From Pseudomonas sp. DNDY-54 (GTDB lineage Bacteria > Pseudomonadota > Gammaproteobacteria > Pseudomonadales > Pseudomonadaceae), in assembly GCF_019880365.1 (NCBI RefSeq), contig NZ_CP082271.1, forward strand, positions 1,674,001 to 1,738,000: DNA of 64,000 nt, read 5' to 3'. This document shows positions 28,923 through 38,470 of this stretch, piece by piece. The first letter of the stretch is position 1. Each line of letters starts with the position of its first letter. The position numbers were made by a program, and so were the translations under genes. A model generated the notes under the pieces. The model made no database searches. It was not told where the DNA came from and saw only the letters and a program-made list of their open reading frames with translations.

Positions 28923-29330
28923 TCAGTGACGCGGCCCTTCTTCGGGCATGCTCATCAGCTGACGCTCCATGTTCCAGTCGAAGGGCTCCTCGTTTTCCTC
29001 GGCTTCGTAGCGGCGCTCTTCCAGGCGCTGGAAGATCTCGATTTCCTCGTCAGGCATGAAGTGCAGGCAGTCGCCGCCGAAGTACCACAGCAGGTCGCGC
29101 GGAACCAGATGAGCGATTTGCGGGTAGCGGTGGAAGACCTGGCAAATCATGTCCTGGCCCATGTGCCGCTCTTCCGGCACGTTTTTCAAGTTCATGATCA
29201 GTTCGTCGAACCGCTCGAGAAAAAGCGCATGGCTTTCTTCGGATACCTGTTCGGTTTCACCCATGGCAAGCAGGATGCCGCGCAGATGGGCCAGAAGTGC
29301 CAGGTTGTGATCGTGATAAGGATTGGCCAT
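28923..29330 (-). CDS. PA2817-family conserved protein
   Basis: 135 residues, helical and acidic, with MANPYHDHNLALLAHLRGILLAMGETEQ at the start and LVPRDLLWYFGGDCLHFMPDEEI in the middle. AGGTG five bases before the ATG supports the start. It is cytosolic with no known domain function. Its place directly downstream of the large FadE gene is as in P. aeruginosa (PA2817 near PA2815), which is the basis of the name. Confidence 0.8.
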   Translation of the reverse strand: MANPYHDHNLALLAHLRGILLAMGETEQVSEESHALFLERFDELIMNLKNVPEERHMGQDMICQVFHRYPQIAHLVPRDLLWYFGGDCLHFMPDEEIEIFQRLEERRYEAEENEEPFDWNMERQLMSMPEEGPRH

Positions 29331-29593
29331 GGTTCACCTGAGTCGTTTGGGCGCGCGATTATAAAGGCGCACGAGTTGATTGGGGCGTGTCCAGTTGACT
29401 CGAGTGCCTGGACTGGGTTCGGTACGTAGGACGGATGGCAGTCAGGCTGTCACTTCTGGGGGATAGAGAAGGGGTTGTCAGGGCCCGAGACGGCGTTGCA
29501 CCGCTCAAGTGATCCGCCAACCGTCCCGCGTTGTGGCGCGGAGCAGTTGGCGGATGCGTTCAGTGACTTGTCACTGGTGTCGACTACCTATGA

Positions 29594-32041
29594 TCAGCGG
29601 ATCCGACCTTCGCCCAGCACGAGCTCCTCCTTGCCGAAGTCATCAACACTGATGACCTTGCGCCGCGCCGCTTCGGCCGCGGTGAGTTGCTGAGCCTCGG
29701 CCGCATCGAACACCCCGGCGGCCAGTGCTGCACTGATCGGATCCTCGCCAGCGGTTAGCTTGAGTTCGCCGCTCTTGAGCGCCTTGTGCAGTTTCTTCTG
29801 CAGCGGCTGCGAGGCGGCCAGCGTGTCGAACGCGTCGCGCAAGGCGCCGAATGCTTCATCGGTGCCCTGCGGGCGATAGACACCTTCTAGAATCTGCTCC
29901 AGGGCAGGATCGCCTTCCGGGCGGCCGAGAATGCCAGCGACTTCGGCATCCAGTTCATCCGACGGCCCTTTGTGGCGAGCGCCAAAGGGAAACACCAGTA
30001 CCTGCAATACGCCGCCAAGCAGACGGTTGGGGAAGTTGGCCAGGGTGTCGGCCAGGGCTTGCTCGGCCTTGCACAGGCAATCTTCCAATGCCCAGCGCAG
30101 CAGCGGCGCCTGTCCGACGGGGTGGCCAAGGTCGTGATAGCGCTTGAGCGCGGCGGAGGCCAGATAGAGGTGGCTGAGCACGTCGCCCAGTCGCGCCGAG
30201 AGCCGTTCGCGGCGCTTGAGCTCCCCGCCAAGCAGCATCATGGACAGGTCCGCAAGCATGGCGAAGGCCGCGGCGATGCGATCCAGAGCGCGGAAGTAGG
30301 GGCGCGTCAGCTCATTGCCGGGCGCCTTGCCCAAGAGGCCGAACGTGAGCCCGAGAACCAGCGTGCTGGCCGTATTGCTGACGGCAAAACCAATGTGCTG
30401 CATCAACAAGGTGTCGAACTTCTTGATCGCGGCATCGCGGTCAGGCTCGTGCACCAGCTCCATTTCTCGAAGCACGAAGGGATGGCAGCGGATCGCGCCC
30501 TGACCAAAGATCATCAGGTTGCGCGAAAGGATATTCGCGCCTTCCACCGTGATCGAAATGGGTGCCGACAACCACAGGCGGCCGAGGTAGTTGCTTGGCC
30601 CCATGATGATGCCTTTACCGCCATGAATGTCCATGGCGTCGGTGATGCACTCCCGGCCGCGTTCGGTCAGGTGGTATTTCAAAATGGCCGAGAGCACCGA
30701 AGGCTTTTCACCCAGATCGACCGCGTTGGCGGTCAGGATCCGCGCGCTATCCATGAGCCAGGCATTGCCGCCGATCCGCGCCAGCGGTTCCTGAATGCCT
30801 TCGAATGCCGAGAGCGGCACGTTGAATTGCTCGCGGATCTGCGCATAGCGGCCGCTGACATAGCTGCAGGCCTTGGCGGCACTGGCGCCCGTTGCCGGTA
30901 GTGAGATGGAGCGGCCGACCGAAAGGCAGTTCATCAGCATCATCCAGCCTTTGCCGATCATGTCGCGCCCGCCGATGATGGCTTCGAGCGGCACGAACAC
31001 GTCCTTGCCCCAGTTCGGGCCGTTCATGAATGCAGCGCCCAGCGGCAGATGACGACGGCCGATCTCGACACCGGCGGTATCGGTCGGAATCAATGCGAGG
31101 CTGATGCCCAGTTCTTCCTCATCACCCAGCAGGTGCTCAGGGTCGTAGGTCTTGAACGCAACGCCGAGCAGCGTGGCGACTGGGCCGAGGGTGATGTAGC
31201 GCTTTTCCCAGTTCAGGCGCAGACCAAGCACTTCCTCGCCCTGCCACTGGCCGCGACAGATCACGCCGCTGTCGTTCATCGCACCAGCGTCCGAACCGGC
31301 ATAGGGGCCGGTCAGGGCAAAGCAGGGGATGTCAGTGCCATTGGCTAGGCGCGGCAGATAATGGTTGCGCTGTTCGTCCGTGCCGTAATGCATCAGCAGT
31401 TCGGCCGGGCCGAGGGAGTTAGGCACCATGACGGTGGTAGCAAGGTCGCCGCTGCGGGTGGCGAGCTTCATCACGACCTGGGAGTGGGCATAGGCTGAAA
31501 AACCCTTGCCGCCGAATTCCTTGGGAATGATCAGCGCGAAGAAACCTTCTGCTTTGATGTAGTCCCAAGCTTCCTGGGGCAGATCCATGCGCTGGCCGAT
31601 ATCCCAGTCGTTGACCATGGAACAAAGGGTTTCGGTCGGACCATCGACGAAGGCTTGTTCTTCAGCGGTCAGGGTGGCTTTGGGGTAGCCGAGCAGGACG
31701 TCCCAATCCGGTTTGCCGCTGAAAAGCTGCCCATCCCACCAGACCGTGCCAGCGTCGATGGCATCACGCTCAGTGCTTGAAATCGGCGGCAGAACCTTCT
31801 TGAACCAATCGAACATCGGACCGCTGAAATGCTTGATGCGCAGGTCGGCGACCAGCAGCGGCACCGCGACGGCAATCAGCATCAGCCAGAGGATTACCAT
31901 CAGCCAGGTTGGCGTTTCGTAGGCAGAGCCCATGAGCACGAGATAGGCCGCAACTATGGCCAGCGCGGGAACGGGGGAAACGCGTAGATGAGCAATCAGC
32001 GCGATGCCGATCAGTAACACGAGCAGCCAGAGCAGGGTCAT
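29594..32041 (-). CDS. fadE: Large FadE-type acyl-CoA dehydrogenase
   Basis: 815 residues, the length typical of the FadE (YafH) type. Two or three N-terminal membrane helices (LLWLLVLLIGIALIAHLRV onward) precede the ACAD core: CFALTGPYAGSDAG FAD contact, KRYITLGPVATLLGV, and GGKGIIMGPSNYLGR in the C-terminal helical domain, then a ~200-residue FadE-specific extension. It catalyses the first oxidation of fatty-acid beta-oxidation at the inner membrane. AAGGAAAAC precedes the ATG. It is the likely PA2815 equivalent. Confidence 0.92.
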   Translation of the reverse strand: MTLLWLLVLLIGIALIAHLRVSPVPALAIVAAYLVLMGSAYETPTWLMVILWLMLIAVAVPLLVADLRIKHFSGPMFDWFKKVLPPISSTERDAIDAGTVWWDGQLFSGKPDWDVLLGYPKATLTAEEQAFVDGPTETLCSMVNDWDIGQRMDLPQEAWDYIKAEGFFALIIPKEFGGKGFSAYAHSQVVMKLATRSGDLATTVMVPNSLGPAELLMHYGTDEQRNHYLPRLANGTDIPCFALTGPYAGSDAGAMNDSGVICRGQWQGEEVLGLRLNWEKRYITLGPVATLLGVAFKTYDPEHLLGDEEELGISLALIPTDTAGVEIGRRHLPLGAAFMNGPNWGKDVFVPLEAIIGGRDMIGKGWMMLMNCLSVGRSISLPATGASAAKACSYVSGRYAQIREQFNVPLSAFEGIQEPLARIGGNAWLMDSARILTANAVDLGEKPSVLSAILKYHLTERGRECITDAMDIHGGKGIIMGPSNYLGRLWLSAPISITVEGANILSRNLMIFGQGAIRCHPFVLREMELVHEPDRDAAIKKFDTLLMQHIGFAVSNTASTLVLGLTFGLLGKAPGNELTRPYFRALDRIAAAFAMLADLSMMLLGGELKRRERLSARLGDVLSHLYLASAALKRYHDLGHPVGQAPLLRWALEDCLCKAEQALADTLANFPNRLLGGVLQVLVFPFGARHKGPSDELDAEVAGILGRPEGDPALEQILEGVYRPQGTDEAFGALRDAFDTLAASQPLQKKLHKALKSGELKLTAGEDPISAALAAGVFDAAEAQQLTAAEAARRKVISVDDFGKEELVLGEGRIR

Positions 32042-32302
32042 GTAGTTTTCCTTGTTGGTCGAATGGCGTCCTTCTTGAGCATAGGCTCCGAGGCGGGCGG
32101 GGTGAAGGGACAGGAAGACGCGTTTGGTTTCAGATAATGACCGGACCAGAACAAGCGAGTTCGAAAGTGACTGTTTTGGGTCATCATGTTTATTTCATTG
32201 GGGTGCGCATTAGCCACCAGCCCCGGTTTTCATTTCGGCGTTGCAATTGCATCAGCGTGCCCTTATCTACTCTGAATCTCTCCGCGTTGTGTGCATTCTT
32301 AT

Positions 32303-33235
32303 ATGACTACTGCTCTGTCCATTCGGCAGTTGACCAAGGTTTACGGAAACGGCTTCGAGGCCCTCAAGGGCATCGACCTGGATGTGGCTGAAGGCGATTT
32401 CTTTGCGTTGCTGGGCCCGAACGGCGCTGGCAAATCCACCACCATCGGCATTCTCTCGACCCTGGTGAACAAGACGGGCGGCTCGGTCAATGTGTTCGGC
32501 CATGACCTTGATCGCGACCCGTCCGGATTGAAGCGCTGCCTGGGCGTTGTGCCGCAGGAATTCAACTTCAATCAGTTCGAGAAAGCCTTCGACATTCTGG
32601 TCACCCAAGCTGGCTATTACGGCATCCCGGCGAAGATCGCCAAGGAGCGTGCCGAGCAATACCTCAACCAGCTGGGGTTGTGGGACAAGCGCGATGTTTC
32701 TTCCCGCATGCTGTCCGGCGGTATGAAGCGGCGCCTGATGATTGCGCGCGCGCTGATTCACCGGCCGCGACTGCTGATCCTCGACGAGCCCACTGCGGGC
32801 GTGGACATCGAACTGCGTCGCTCGATGTGGTCGTTCCTCACCGAACTGAACCGTGAGGGCATCACGATCATCCTCACCACACACTATCTGGAGGAGGCTG
32901 AGCAACTGTGCCGGAACATCGGCATCATCGATCACGGCCAGATCGTGAAGAACACCAGCATGCGCGAATTGCTCAAGCAGCTGCATGTCGAGACCTTCTT
33001 GCTCGATCTAAAGGAGTCGCAGCTGGTGCCGCCGGAGCTGGGCAGCTATCCGGCGCGGCTGGTTGACCATCACACACTGGAAGTTCAGGTGGACAAGAGC
33101 CAAGGCGTAACCGACTTGTTCCGCATGCTTTCGGCGCAGGGTATCGAGGTGTTGAGCCTTCGTAACAAGACCAATCGCCTTGAAGAACTGTTCGTTTCGA
33201 TGGTGGAAAACAACCTGCCGCAGGGGGCCAAATGA
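32303..33235 (+). CDS. yadG: ABC transporter ATPase, YadG-like
   Basis: 310 residues from the ATG at 32303; a GTG lies four codons upstream and neither has a good ribosome site. It has Walker A GPNGAGKST, signature LSGGMKRRL (M in place of Q, normal for this group), Walker B LLILDEPTAGVD and the H-loop TTHYLEE. An ABC-2 type permease follows with a 4-bp overlap (ATGA). YadGH-type systems are exporters of unassigned substrate. Confidence 0.9.
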   Translation: MTTALSIRQLTKVYGNGFEALKGIDLDVAEGDFFALLGPNGAGKSTTIGILSTLVNKTGGSVNVFGHDLDRDPSGLKRCLGVVPQEFNFNQFEKAFDILVTQAGYYGIPAKIAKERAEQYLNQLGLWDKRDVSSRMLSGGMKRRLMIARALIHRPRLLILDEPTAGVDIELRRSMWSFLTELNREGITIILTTHYLEEAEQLCRNIGIIDHGQIVKNTSMRELLKQLHVETFLLDLKESQLVPPELGSYPARLVDHHTLEVQVDKSQGVTDLFRMLSAQGIEVLSLRNKTNRLEELFVSMVENNLPQGAK

Positions 33236-34011
33236 ACGCTGAATTCCGGCCCAATCTTGTGGCGTTGCAGACCATCGTCCACCGTGAGATCCGCCGCTAT
33301 ACACGCATCTGGCCGCAGACGTTGCTGCCCCCGGCCATCACCATGGTCCTGTACTTCGTCATCTTCGGAAATCTGATCGGCGCGCGGATCGGCGAGATGG
33401 ATGGCTTCACCTACATGGAGTACATCGTGCCGGGGCTGATCATGATGTCGGTGATCACCAACTCCTATAGCAACGTGGTCTCCAGCTTTTTCAGCAGCAA
33501 ATTTCAGCGCTCCATCGAGGAACTGCTGGTGTCGCCGGTGTCACCGCACGTGATTCTGATCGGCTTCGCCCTCGGGGGCATTACCCGCGGGTTGGCGGTT
33601 GCGTTCATCGTGACGCTGCTATCGATGTTCTTCACCGATCTGCAGGTGCATCACCTGGGCGTCACGCTGCTGGTGATCACGTTGACCTCAACGATCTTCG
33701 CGCTGGGCGGCTTCATCAATGCGGTGTTCGCGCGTAACTTCGATGACATTTCGATCATCCCGACCTTCGTACTCACTCCGTTGACCTACCTGGGCGGCGT
33801 GTTCTACTCGATCAATCTGCTGTCGCCATTCTGGCAGACCTTGTCGCTTGCCAACCCGATCCTGCACATGGTCAACGCGTTCCGCTATGGCATTTTGGGG
33901 GTATCGGATATTCGTATCGGCATCGCCATCAGCTTTATGGCCGTGGCGGCCATAGTGATGTATCTCTGGTGCATCCGGTTGCTCAAAAGTGGTCGTGGCA
34001 TGCGGCAGTAA
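33232..34011 (+). CDS. yadH: ABC-2 type permease, YadH-like
   Basis: 259 residues, six hydrophobic segments, with the ABC-2 signature in its middle (SNVVSSFFSSKFQRSIEELLVSPVS) and the cytoplasmic-helix motif PLTYLGGVFYSI. It pairs with the ATPase encoded just before, whose stop codon its start overlaps. Confidence 0.9.
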   Translation: MNAEFRPNLVALQTIVHREIRRYTRIWPQTLLPPAITMVLYFVIFGNLIGARIGEMDGFTYMEYIVPGLIMMSVITNSYSNVVSSFFSSKFQRSIEELLVSPVSPHVILIGFALGGITRGLAVAFIVTLLSMFFTDLQVHHLGVTLLVITLTSTIFALGGFINAVFARNFDDISIIPTFVLTPLTYLGGVFYSINLLSPFWQTLSLANPILHMVNAFRYGILGVSDIRIGIAISFMAVAAIVMYLWCIRLLKSGRGMRQ

Positions 34012-34115
34012 CTCCGCCTTGAATAGCTAACCGCTCGGGTGGTATAGCGGCTGGGCCATGATAAATGGGTTGGGAACCGATACACTTGCGGTCGTTTTTT
34101 GCACAGGTTCCCGCC

Positions 34116-34946
34116 ATGCAGCACCCCGCCGAACTATCCCCGCTGGGCAAATCCAGCGCCTATGTCGCGACGTACAGTCCCGAGCAGTTGTTTTCCATCC
34201 CGCGCGCTCCGAAGTGGGTCGAGCTGGGGCTGACGGCCGACACCTTGCCTTACACGGGTGTCGATATCTGGAACTGCTATGAGCTGTCTTGGCTGCTGCC
34301 GTCCGGCAAGCCGGTGGTGGCCATCGGTGAATTCAGCATTCCCGCCGACTCGCCCAACATCATTGAATCCAAGTCCTTCAAGCTCTATCTGAACTCGCTG
34401 AACCAGTCGATATTCGAGAGCCGCGAGGCGCTCGTGGCTGTGATGACCCGCGATCTGTCTGCTGCGGCGGGTAAGGCGGTTGGTGTCCGCCTGCGGATGC
34501 TAAGCGAGGTTGCGGAGGAGGGAATCAAGCCCGTCGAGGGTGTTTGCATCGACGAGCTCGACGTCACCATCGAGCACTATGACCTGCCGCGTGCAGATCT
34601 GCTGAGCGCCGATCCGGGCCGTCAGATGGAAGAGTGCATCTACAGCAACCTGCTGAAATCGAACTGCCCCGTTACCGGTCAGCCCGATTGGGGCACTGTA
34701 GTGATTGACTACCGAGGCGCCGCGCTGGACCACGGCAGTTTGCTTACCTATCTGGTGAGCTTCCGCCAGCACGCTGACTTTCACGAGCAATGCGTCGAGC
34801 GCATATTCCTTGACCTGCAGCGGCTGCTAAATCCGGAGAGGCTGAGCGTTCATGCGCGTTACGTGCGACGCGGTGGGCTGGATATCAACCCGTACCGCAG
34901 TACCGAGTTCGTCTCGCCCGACAACGGGCGACTGGTTCGGCAGTAG
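34116..34946 (+). CDS. queF: NADPH-dependent 7-cyano-7-deazaguanine reductase QueF
   Basis: 276 residues from the ATG at 34116, the long two-domain type as in E. coli. The catalytic cysteine is Cys184 in LKSNCPVTGQPDWG; the NADPH-binding block is ESKSFKLYLNS. It reduces preQ0 to preQ1 in queuosine biosynthesis. The open frame starts 17 codons earlier without family similarity. The preceding 104 bases hold the likely promoter; I see no preQ1 riboswitch. Confidence 0.94.
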   Translation: MQHPAELSPLGKSSAYVATYSPEQLFSIPRAPKWVELGLTADTLPYTGVDIWNCYELSWLLPSGKPVVAIGEFSIPADSPNIIESKSFKLYLNSLNQSIFESREALVAVMTRDLSAAAGKAVGVRLRMLSEVAEEGIKPVEGVCIDELDVTIEHYDLPRADLLSADPGRQMEECIYSNLLKSNCPVTGQPDWGTVVIDYRGAALDHGSLLTYLVSFRQHADFHEQCVERIFLDLQRLLNPERLSVHARYVRRGGLDINPYRSTEFVSPDNGRLVRQ

Positions 34947-34960
34947 AAAGCCGAGCGTAG

Positions 34961-34984
34961 AGAGCGTCCGGTGACGGACGCTCT
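34961..34984. terminator. Perfect hairpin between convergent queF and DUF4404 genes
   Basis: AGAGCGTCCG (34961-34970), loop GTGA, CGGACGCTCT. Ten perfect pairs, no T-run on either side. Its position between two converging genes suggests a shared 3'-end structure. Confidence 0.6.
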
Positions 34985-35016
34985 GCGCGGATTCAGGCGG
35001 GCTGCTGGGTTTACGC

Positions 35017-35283
35017 TTAAATGCCCATATTTGCGAGAGTCTGCATGATGTTGCGCAAGGTCATCGCCGTGTTTGGATGGCTGACCTCAAAACGCTCTAC
35101 CGCCAAGTTGACGCCATCAACCAGCGAATCGTTTTGCTCGACCATCCCCTCGTTCGCCAAACGAAGCTCGATATCTTGGGCTATCGCCTGCAGCGATGCG
35201 CGCTCCTCTTCGGTCAGCGGAGCGTCCTGGGCCAGTTGACTACGCAACTCAGCAAGCTGCGACTGCAGATCATGTTCCGGCAT
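35017..35283 (-). CDS. DUF4404 family protein
   Basis: 88 residues from the ATG at 35283 (MPEHDLQSQLAELRSQLAQD); the longer open frame upstream is not protein-like. It is a helical, Glu/Gln/Leu-rich small protein with likely coiled-coil segments, ending TLRNIMQTLANMGI. The family occurs in Pseudomonas and its relatives; no function is known. Confidence 0.8.
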   Translation of the reverse strand: MPEHDLQSQLAELRSQLAQDAPLTEEERASLQAIAQDIELRLANEGMVEQNDSLVDGVNLAVERFEVSHPNTAMTLRNIMQTLANMGI

Positions 35284-35507
35284 ATTGCATCCCTCTGTAG
35301 TGTGTTTCCGACGGCGGATTCGCCAACGCTGAGTTCGAAGAAGGGTAAACCAGTGCTCTGGACTTGTCCTTTTTCTTTGAGACGGCGGGGGGCAGCGAAG
35401 TTCGGCGCTATCCACATGTCTGCCCGCTGCCGGAAAGCGCTCGAATGGATTTATACTGCTGCGCTTTGATGGGCAGACGCCACCATTCGGATAAGGGGAA
35501 GGCTGCA

Positions 35508-36209
35508 ATGCACGTAATCGGCAAGGATTGGATCGGATACTTCAGGGTCTCGCTCGTTGCAGCGCTGACAGTGTTTGGCGCTTCGTCATTGCAGGCTGCA
35601 GAGGAAGACCCTTGGGAAGGCGTCAACCGCGTCGTGTTTGAATTCAACGACAAAGTGGACACCTATACGCTCAAGCCACTCGCGCAGGGCTATCAGAAGG
35701 TCACGCCTAACTTTCTGGAAGACGGCATTGGTAATGTGTTCAGCAACCTTGGCGATGTCGTTGTGCTGACCAACGATCTGCTGCAAGGCAAGGTCCGCGA
35801 CGCCGGTATCGATACCAGCCGCATTCTTTTCAACACTACCTTTGGCGTTCTGGGCTTCTTTGATGTGGCAACCCGAATGGGCCTGCAGAAGAACGACGAG
35901 GATTTCGGCCAGACGCTAGGCGCATGGGGGCTGGGCAGCGGGCCTTACGTCGTGTTGCCGTTACTGGGGCCAAGTACCGTTCGCGATGCCGCGGGGCGTG
36001 TGCCGGATTCCTTCCTGCAGCCATATCCTCACATGGACCACATACCGACCCGTAACGTGACACGAGCAGTCAATATCGTCGACTTGCGTGCCGGCCTACT
36101 GTCCGCTGAAAAAATGATCACCGGCGATAAGTACATTTTCGTACGTAACGCCTATCTGCAGAATCGGGAATTCCGCACCCAAGACGGTCAGGTCGAAGAC
36201 GATTTCTGA
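35508..36209 (+). CDS. mlaA: MlaA/VacJ-family outer-membrane phospholipid-removal protein
   Basis: 233 residues from the ATG at 35508 (AAGGGGAAGG upstream). A signal peptide ends SLQAA, followed by EDPWEGVNRVVFEFNDKVD, the hallmark MlaA start, and GPYVVLPLLGPSTVRDA. MlaA works with an OM porin and the MlaBCDEF system to strip misplaced phospholipid from the outer leaflet. Oddly, the protein has no cysteine at all, so it has no lipobox and cannot be a lipoprotein as in E. coli. The rest of the mla operon is not in the window. Confidence 0.88.
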   Translation: MHVIGKDWIGYFRVSLVAALTVFGASSLQAAEEDPWEGVNRVVFEFNDKVDTYTLKPLAQGYQKVTPNFLEDGIGNVFSNLGDVVVLTNDLLQGKVRDAGIDTSRILFNTTFGVLGFFDVATRMGLQKNDEDFGQTLGAWGLGSGPYVVLPLLGPSTVRDAAGRVPDSFLQPYPHMDHIPTRNVTRAVNIVDLRAGLLSAEKMITGDKYIFVRNAYLQNREFRTQDGQVEDDF

Positions 36210-36219
36210 CTGAAGCGAA

Positions 36220-36248
36220 CCCTGCCCTCGTAACGCAAGAGGGCAGGG
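36220..36248. terminator. Hairpin after mlaA
   Basis: CCCTGCCCTC (36220-36229), nine-base loop, GAGGGCAGGG (36239-36248). A perfect 10-bp stem without a T-run, between convergent mlaA and the PilZ gene. Confidence 0.6.
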
Positions 36249-36302
36249 CCGGTGTGCTGGGCGTTGCCTCGTTTAGCGGCGCAACGCGTAGTCCGAAGGT
36301 GG

Positions 36303-36602
36303 CTAGTTCATTGACAGTATGGCCAGCCCAAGGCTCTGTCGGCCGTCTTCATGTGTCCCGACCCGTACCACCTCGGTATCCGCTTCGAGACCTTTCAGTT
36401 CGTTGTGTTCAGAAGGGATGTGTACCCGTACCTTGTCGCCCATTTGCAGGTTGGTGGCTGCGATCACCTGCATCCCCGTGCTCGACAGGTCAAGGCAGGT
36501 CGCCGGAAACTGCTCATCGCCCTGTGTAAGGGTGATCGCCGTTTCGATCTGCATTCGGATGAAATCGCGTTTTTCGCTGTAATCCCGGTCTCTCTGGGTC
36601 AT
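36303..36602 (-). CDS. PilZ-domain protein
   Basis: 99 residues, a single PilZ domain. It has the c-di-GMP pattern: an arginine pair near the N-terminus (EKRDFIRMQIET) and DLSSTGMQV matching D/N-x-S-x-x-G. It therefore probably binds c-di-GMP and acts as a small adaptor. AAGGA lies seven bases before the ATG. It is divergent from rssB. The target process is unknown. Confidence 0.9.
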   Translation of the reverse strand: MTQRDRDYSEKRDFIRMQIETAITLTQGDEQFPATCLDLSSTGMQVIAATNLQMGDKVRVHIPSEHNELKGLEADTEVVRVGTHEDGRQSLGLAILSMN

Positions 36603-36806
36603 TATTTGGTCCTTCGAGTTTTGGTTGTGTCAGCACTTATAGCCCCCGGCAATTCAGCCTGTAAAGCTCAGACGGAGCGGCAGCGCCCGGCTTGAAACGC
36701 AGATCGTATGGGAGTACCGTCTGCGCCTTGAAACGATCCCTTGCCCAGCGTTCGCGCGGGGCCGATGCTTTCGCCAATCATCCTGGCGATACCGCCTGGT
36801 AGGAAC

Positions 36807-37991
36807 ATGCACAACCCAAGCGCGACGCTGCTGATCATAGATGACGACGATGTGGTACGAGCCAGTCTGGCCGCCTATCTGGATGACAGTGGTTTCAAGG
36901 TTCTGCAGGCACCTAACGGACCGCGTGGCATGGAGCTGTTTGATGCCGAGCATCCTGATCTGGTGATTTGCGACCTGCGCATGCCTCAGATGGATGGTTT
37001 GGAGCTGATCAGGCTCGTCAGTGAGCGCCAGGTCGACCTTCCCGTCATTGTTGTCTCCGGGGCCGGTGTGATGAGCGATGCCGTCGAAGCCCTGCGCTTG
37101 GGTGCGGCTGATTACCTGATCAAACCCCTCGAAGACCTGGCAATGCTCGAGCATTCCGTCCGTCGTGCGCTTGATCGTTCACGTCTGCGTCTCGAGAACC
37201 GGCGTTATCGTGAGCAACTCGAAACAGCCAACCGGGATTTGCAGGCCAGTCTGCATCTGTTGCAGGAGGATCAAGACGCGGGTCGCCAGGTGCAGATGAA
37301 TATGTTGCCGGTGACGCCCTGCACCCTGGACGACTTTCAGTTCGCGCATCAAATCATCCCGTCTCTCTATCTCTCGGGGGATTTCGTCGACTACTTCCGC
37401 GTCGACGAACATCGCATTGGCTTTTATCTGGCCGATGTATCCGGTCATGGCGCCTCATCGGCGTTTGTCACCGTCCTGCTGAAGTTTATGACGACGCGCC
37501 TGCTGTACGAATCGCGTCGGGGTGGGGCGTTGCGGCCCTTCAAGCCATCCGAGGTGCTCGATCACATCAATCGTGGGCTGATCAATTGCAAGTTAGGCAA
37601 GCACGTCACCATGCTCGGTGGCGTGATCGATCAGGAACGCAATGTGCTGCATTACAGCATCGGTGGTCACCTTCCGATGCCAGTCATTTATACCGGCGGT
37701 TCAGCGAGGTATTTAGAAGGTAAGGGCTTGCCGGTTGGCCTGTTCGTCGAAGCCACCTACGATAATTATGAGATCGAGTTGCCAGCTGCCTTCAGCCTGA
37801 CACTGCTGTCCGATGGCATTTTGGACCTTTTGCCGGGCGACACCCTCAAAGAGAAGGAAGCCGGGCTGCCCGGTTTGATTTCGGAGGCGGGCGGTACGCT
37901 GGAAGGTCTTCAGCGTGTGCTGGGCCTTGCCGATCTAGAGGATATGCCTGATGACATCGCGTTGCTGGTATTGAGCAGGAACCTTGCATGA
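36807..37991 (+). CDS. rssB: RssB: response regulator with PP2C-type phosphatase domain
   Basis: 394 residues from the ATG at 36807. Receiver domain at residues 8-125 with phospho-acceptor Asp56 (VICDLRMPQMDG). A coiled-coil linker (LRLENRRYREQLETANRDL) follows, then a SpoIIE/PP2C phosphatase domain (FYLADVSGHGASSAFVTVLLKF; SLTLLSDGILDLL). In Pseudomonas, RssB controls delivery of RpoS to ClpXP and works with the anti-sigma-antagonist-like RssC, encoded next with an ATGA overlap. E. coli RssB has lost the phosphatase acids; here the metal-binding Asp residues (ADVSGHG, SDG) are present. Confidence 0.9.
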   Translation: MHNPSATLLIIDDDDVVRASLAAYLDDSGFKVLQAPNGPRGMELFDAEHPDLVICDLRMPQMDGLELIRLVSERQVDLPVIVVSGAGVMSDAVEALRLGAADYLIKPLEDLAMLEHSVRRALDRSRLRLENRRYREQLETANRDLQASLHLLQEDQDAGRQVQMNMLPVTPCTLDDFQFAHQIIPSLYLSGDFVDYFRVDEHRIGFYLADVSGHGASSAFVTVLLKFMTTRLLYESRRGGALRPFKPSEVLDHINRGLINCKLGKHVTMLGGVIDQERNVLHYSIGGHLPMPVIYTGGSARYLEGKGLPVGLFVEATYDNYEIELPAAFSLTLLSDGILDLLPGDTLKEKEAGLPGLISEAGGTLEGLQRVLGLADLEDMPDDIALLVLSRNLA

Positions 37992-38470
37992 GCACTGGTA
38001 AAATCCAGTTCGCTGAGCAGGATGGAACCTTCGTTCTCAAGTTCGTTGGTGAAATTCGGTTGACGTTATGCTCGGCGCTGGACGCCACGATCGAGAAGAT
38101 TTTTTCATCGCTGAATTTCTCTGCGATCGTGATTGACCTCACTGAGAGCCGCAGCATCGACAGCACAACGCTGGGGCTTCTGGCCAAGCTTTCGATTCTG
38201 TCCCGGCAGAAGATCGGCATGTTGCCCACCTTGGTTACCACCCACGCGGATATCACGCGCCTGTTGCAATCGATGGGTTTCGATCAGGTCTTCAATATTG
38301 TCGACCAGCCGCTGCCCTCGCCTGAGAAGTTGTCGGACCTGCCGAGCCAGGATCAGTCCGAAGAAGTGGTGAAAACAAAAGTCCTTGAAGCTCACCGTAT
38401 TCTGATGAGCCTCAATGAATCCAACCGCGAGGCCTTTCGTGACCTCGTGACTGCGCTGGAACGCTCCTGA
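37988..38470 (+). CDS. rssC: RssC: STAS-domain anti-sigma-antagonist-like protein
   Basis: 160 residues. STAS fold over residues 5-105, with the phosphorylatable serine region in ESRSIDSTTLGLLAKL, where RssB or a partner kinase would act. A ~55-residue C-terminal extension follows. It is the presumed substrate of the RssB phosphatase domain. The gene abuts tal (stops are adjacent at 38470/38471). Confidence 0.88.
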   Translation: MSTGKIQFAEQDGTFVLKFVGEIRLTLCSALDATIEKIFSSLNFSAIVIDLTESRSIDSTTLGLLAKLSILSRQKIGMLPTLVTTHADITRLLQSMGFDQVFNIVDQPLPSPEKLSDLPSQDQSEEVVKTKVLEAHRILMSLNESNREAFRDLVTALERS

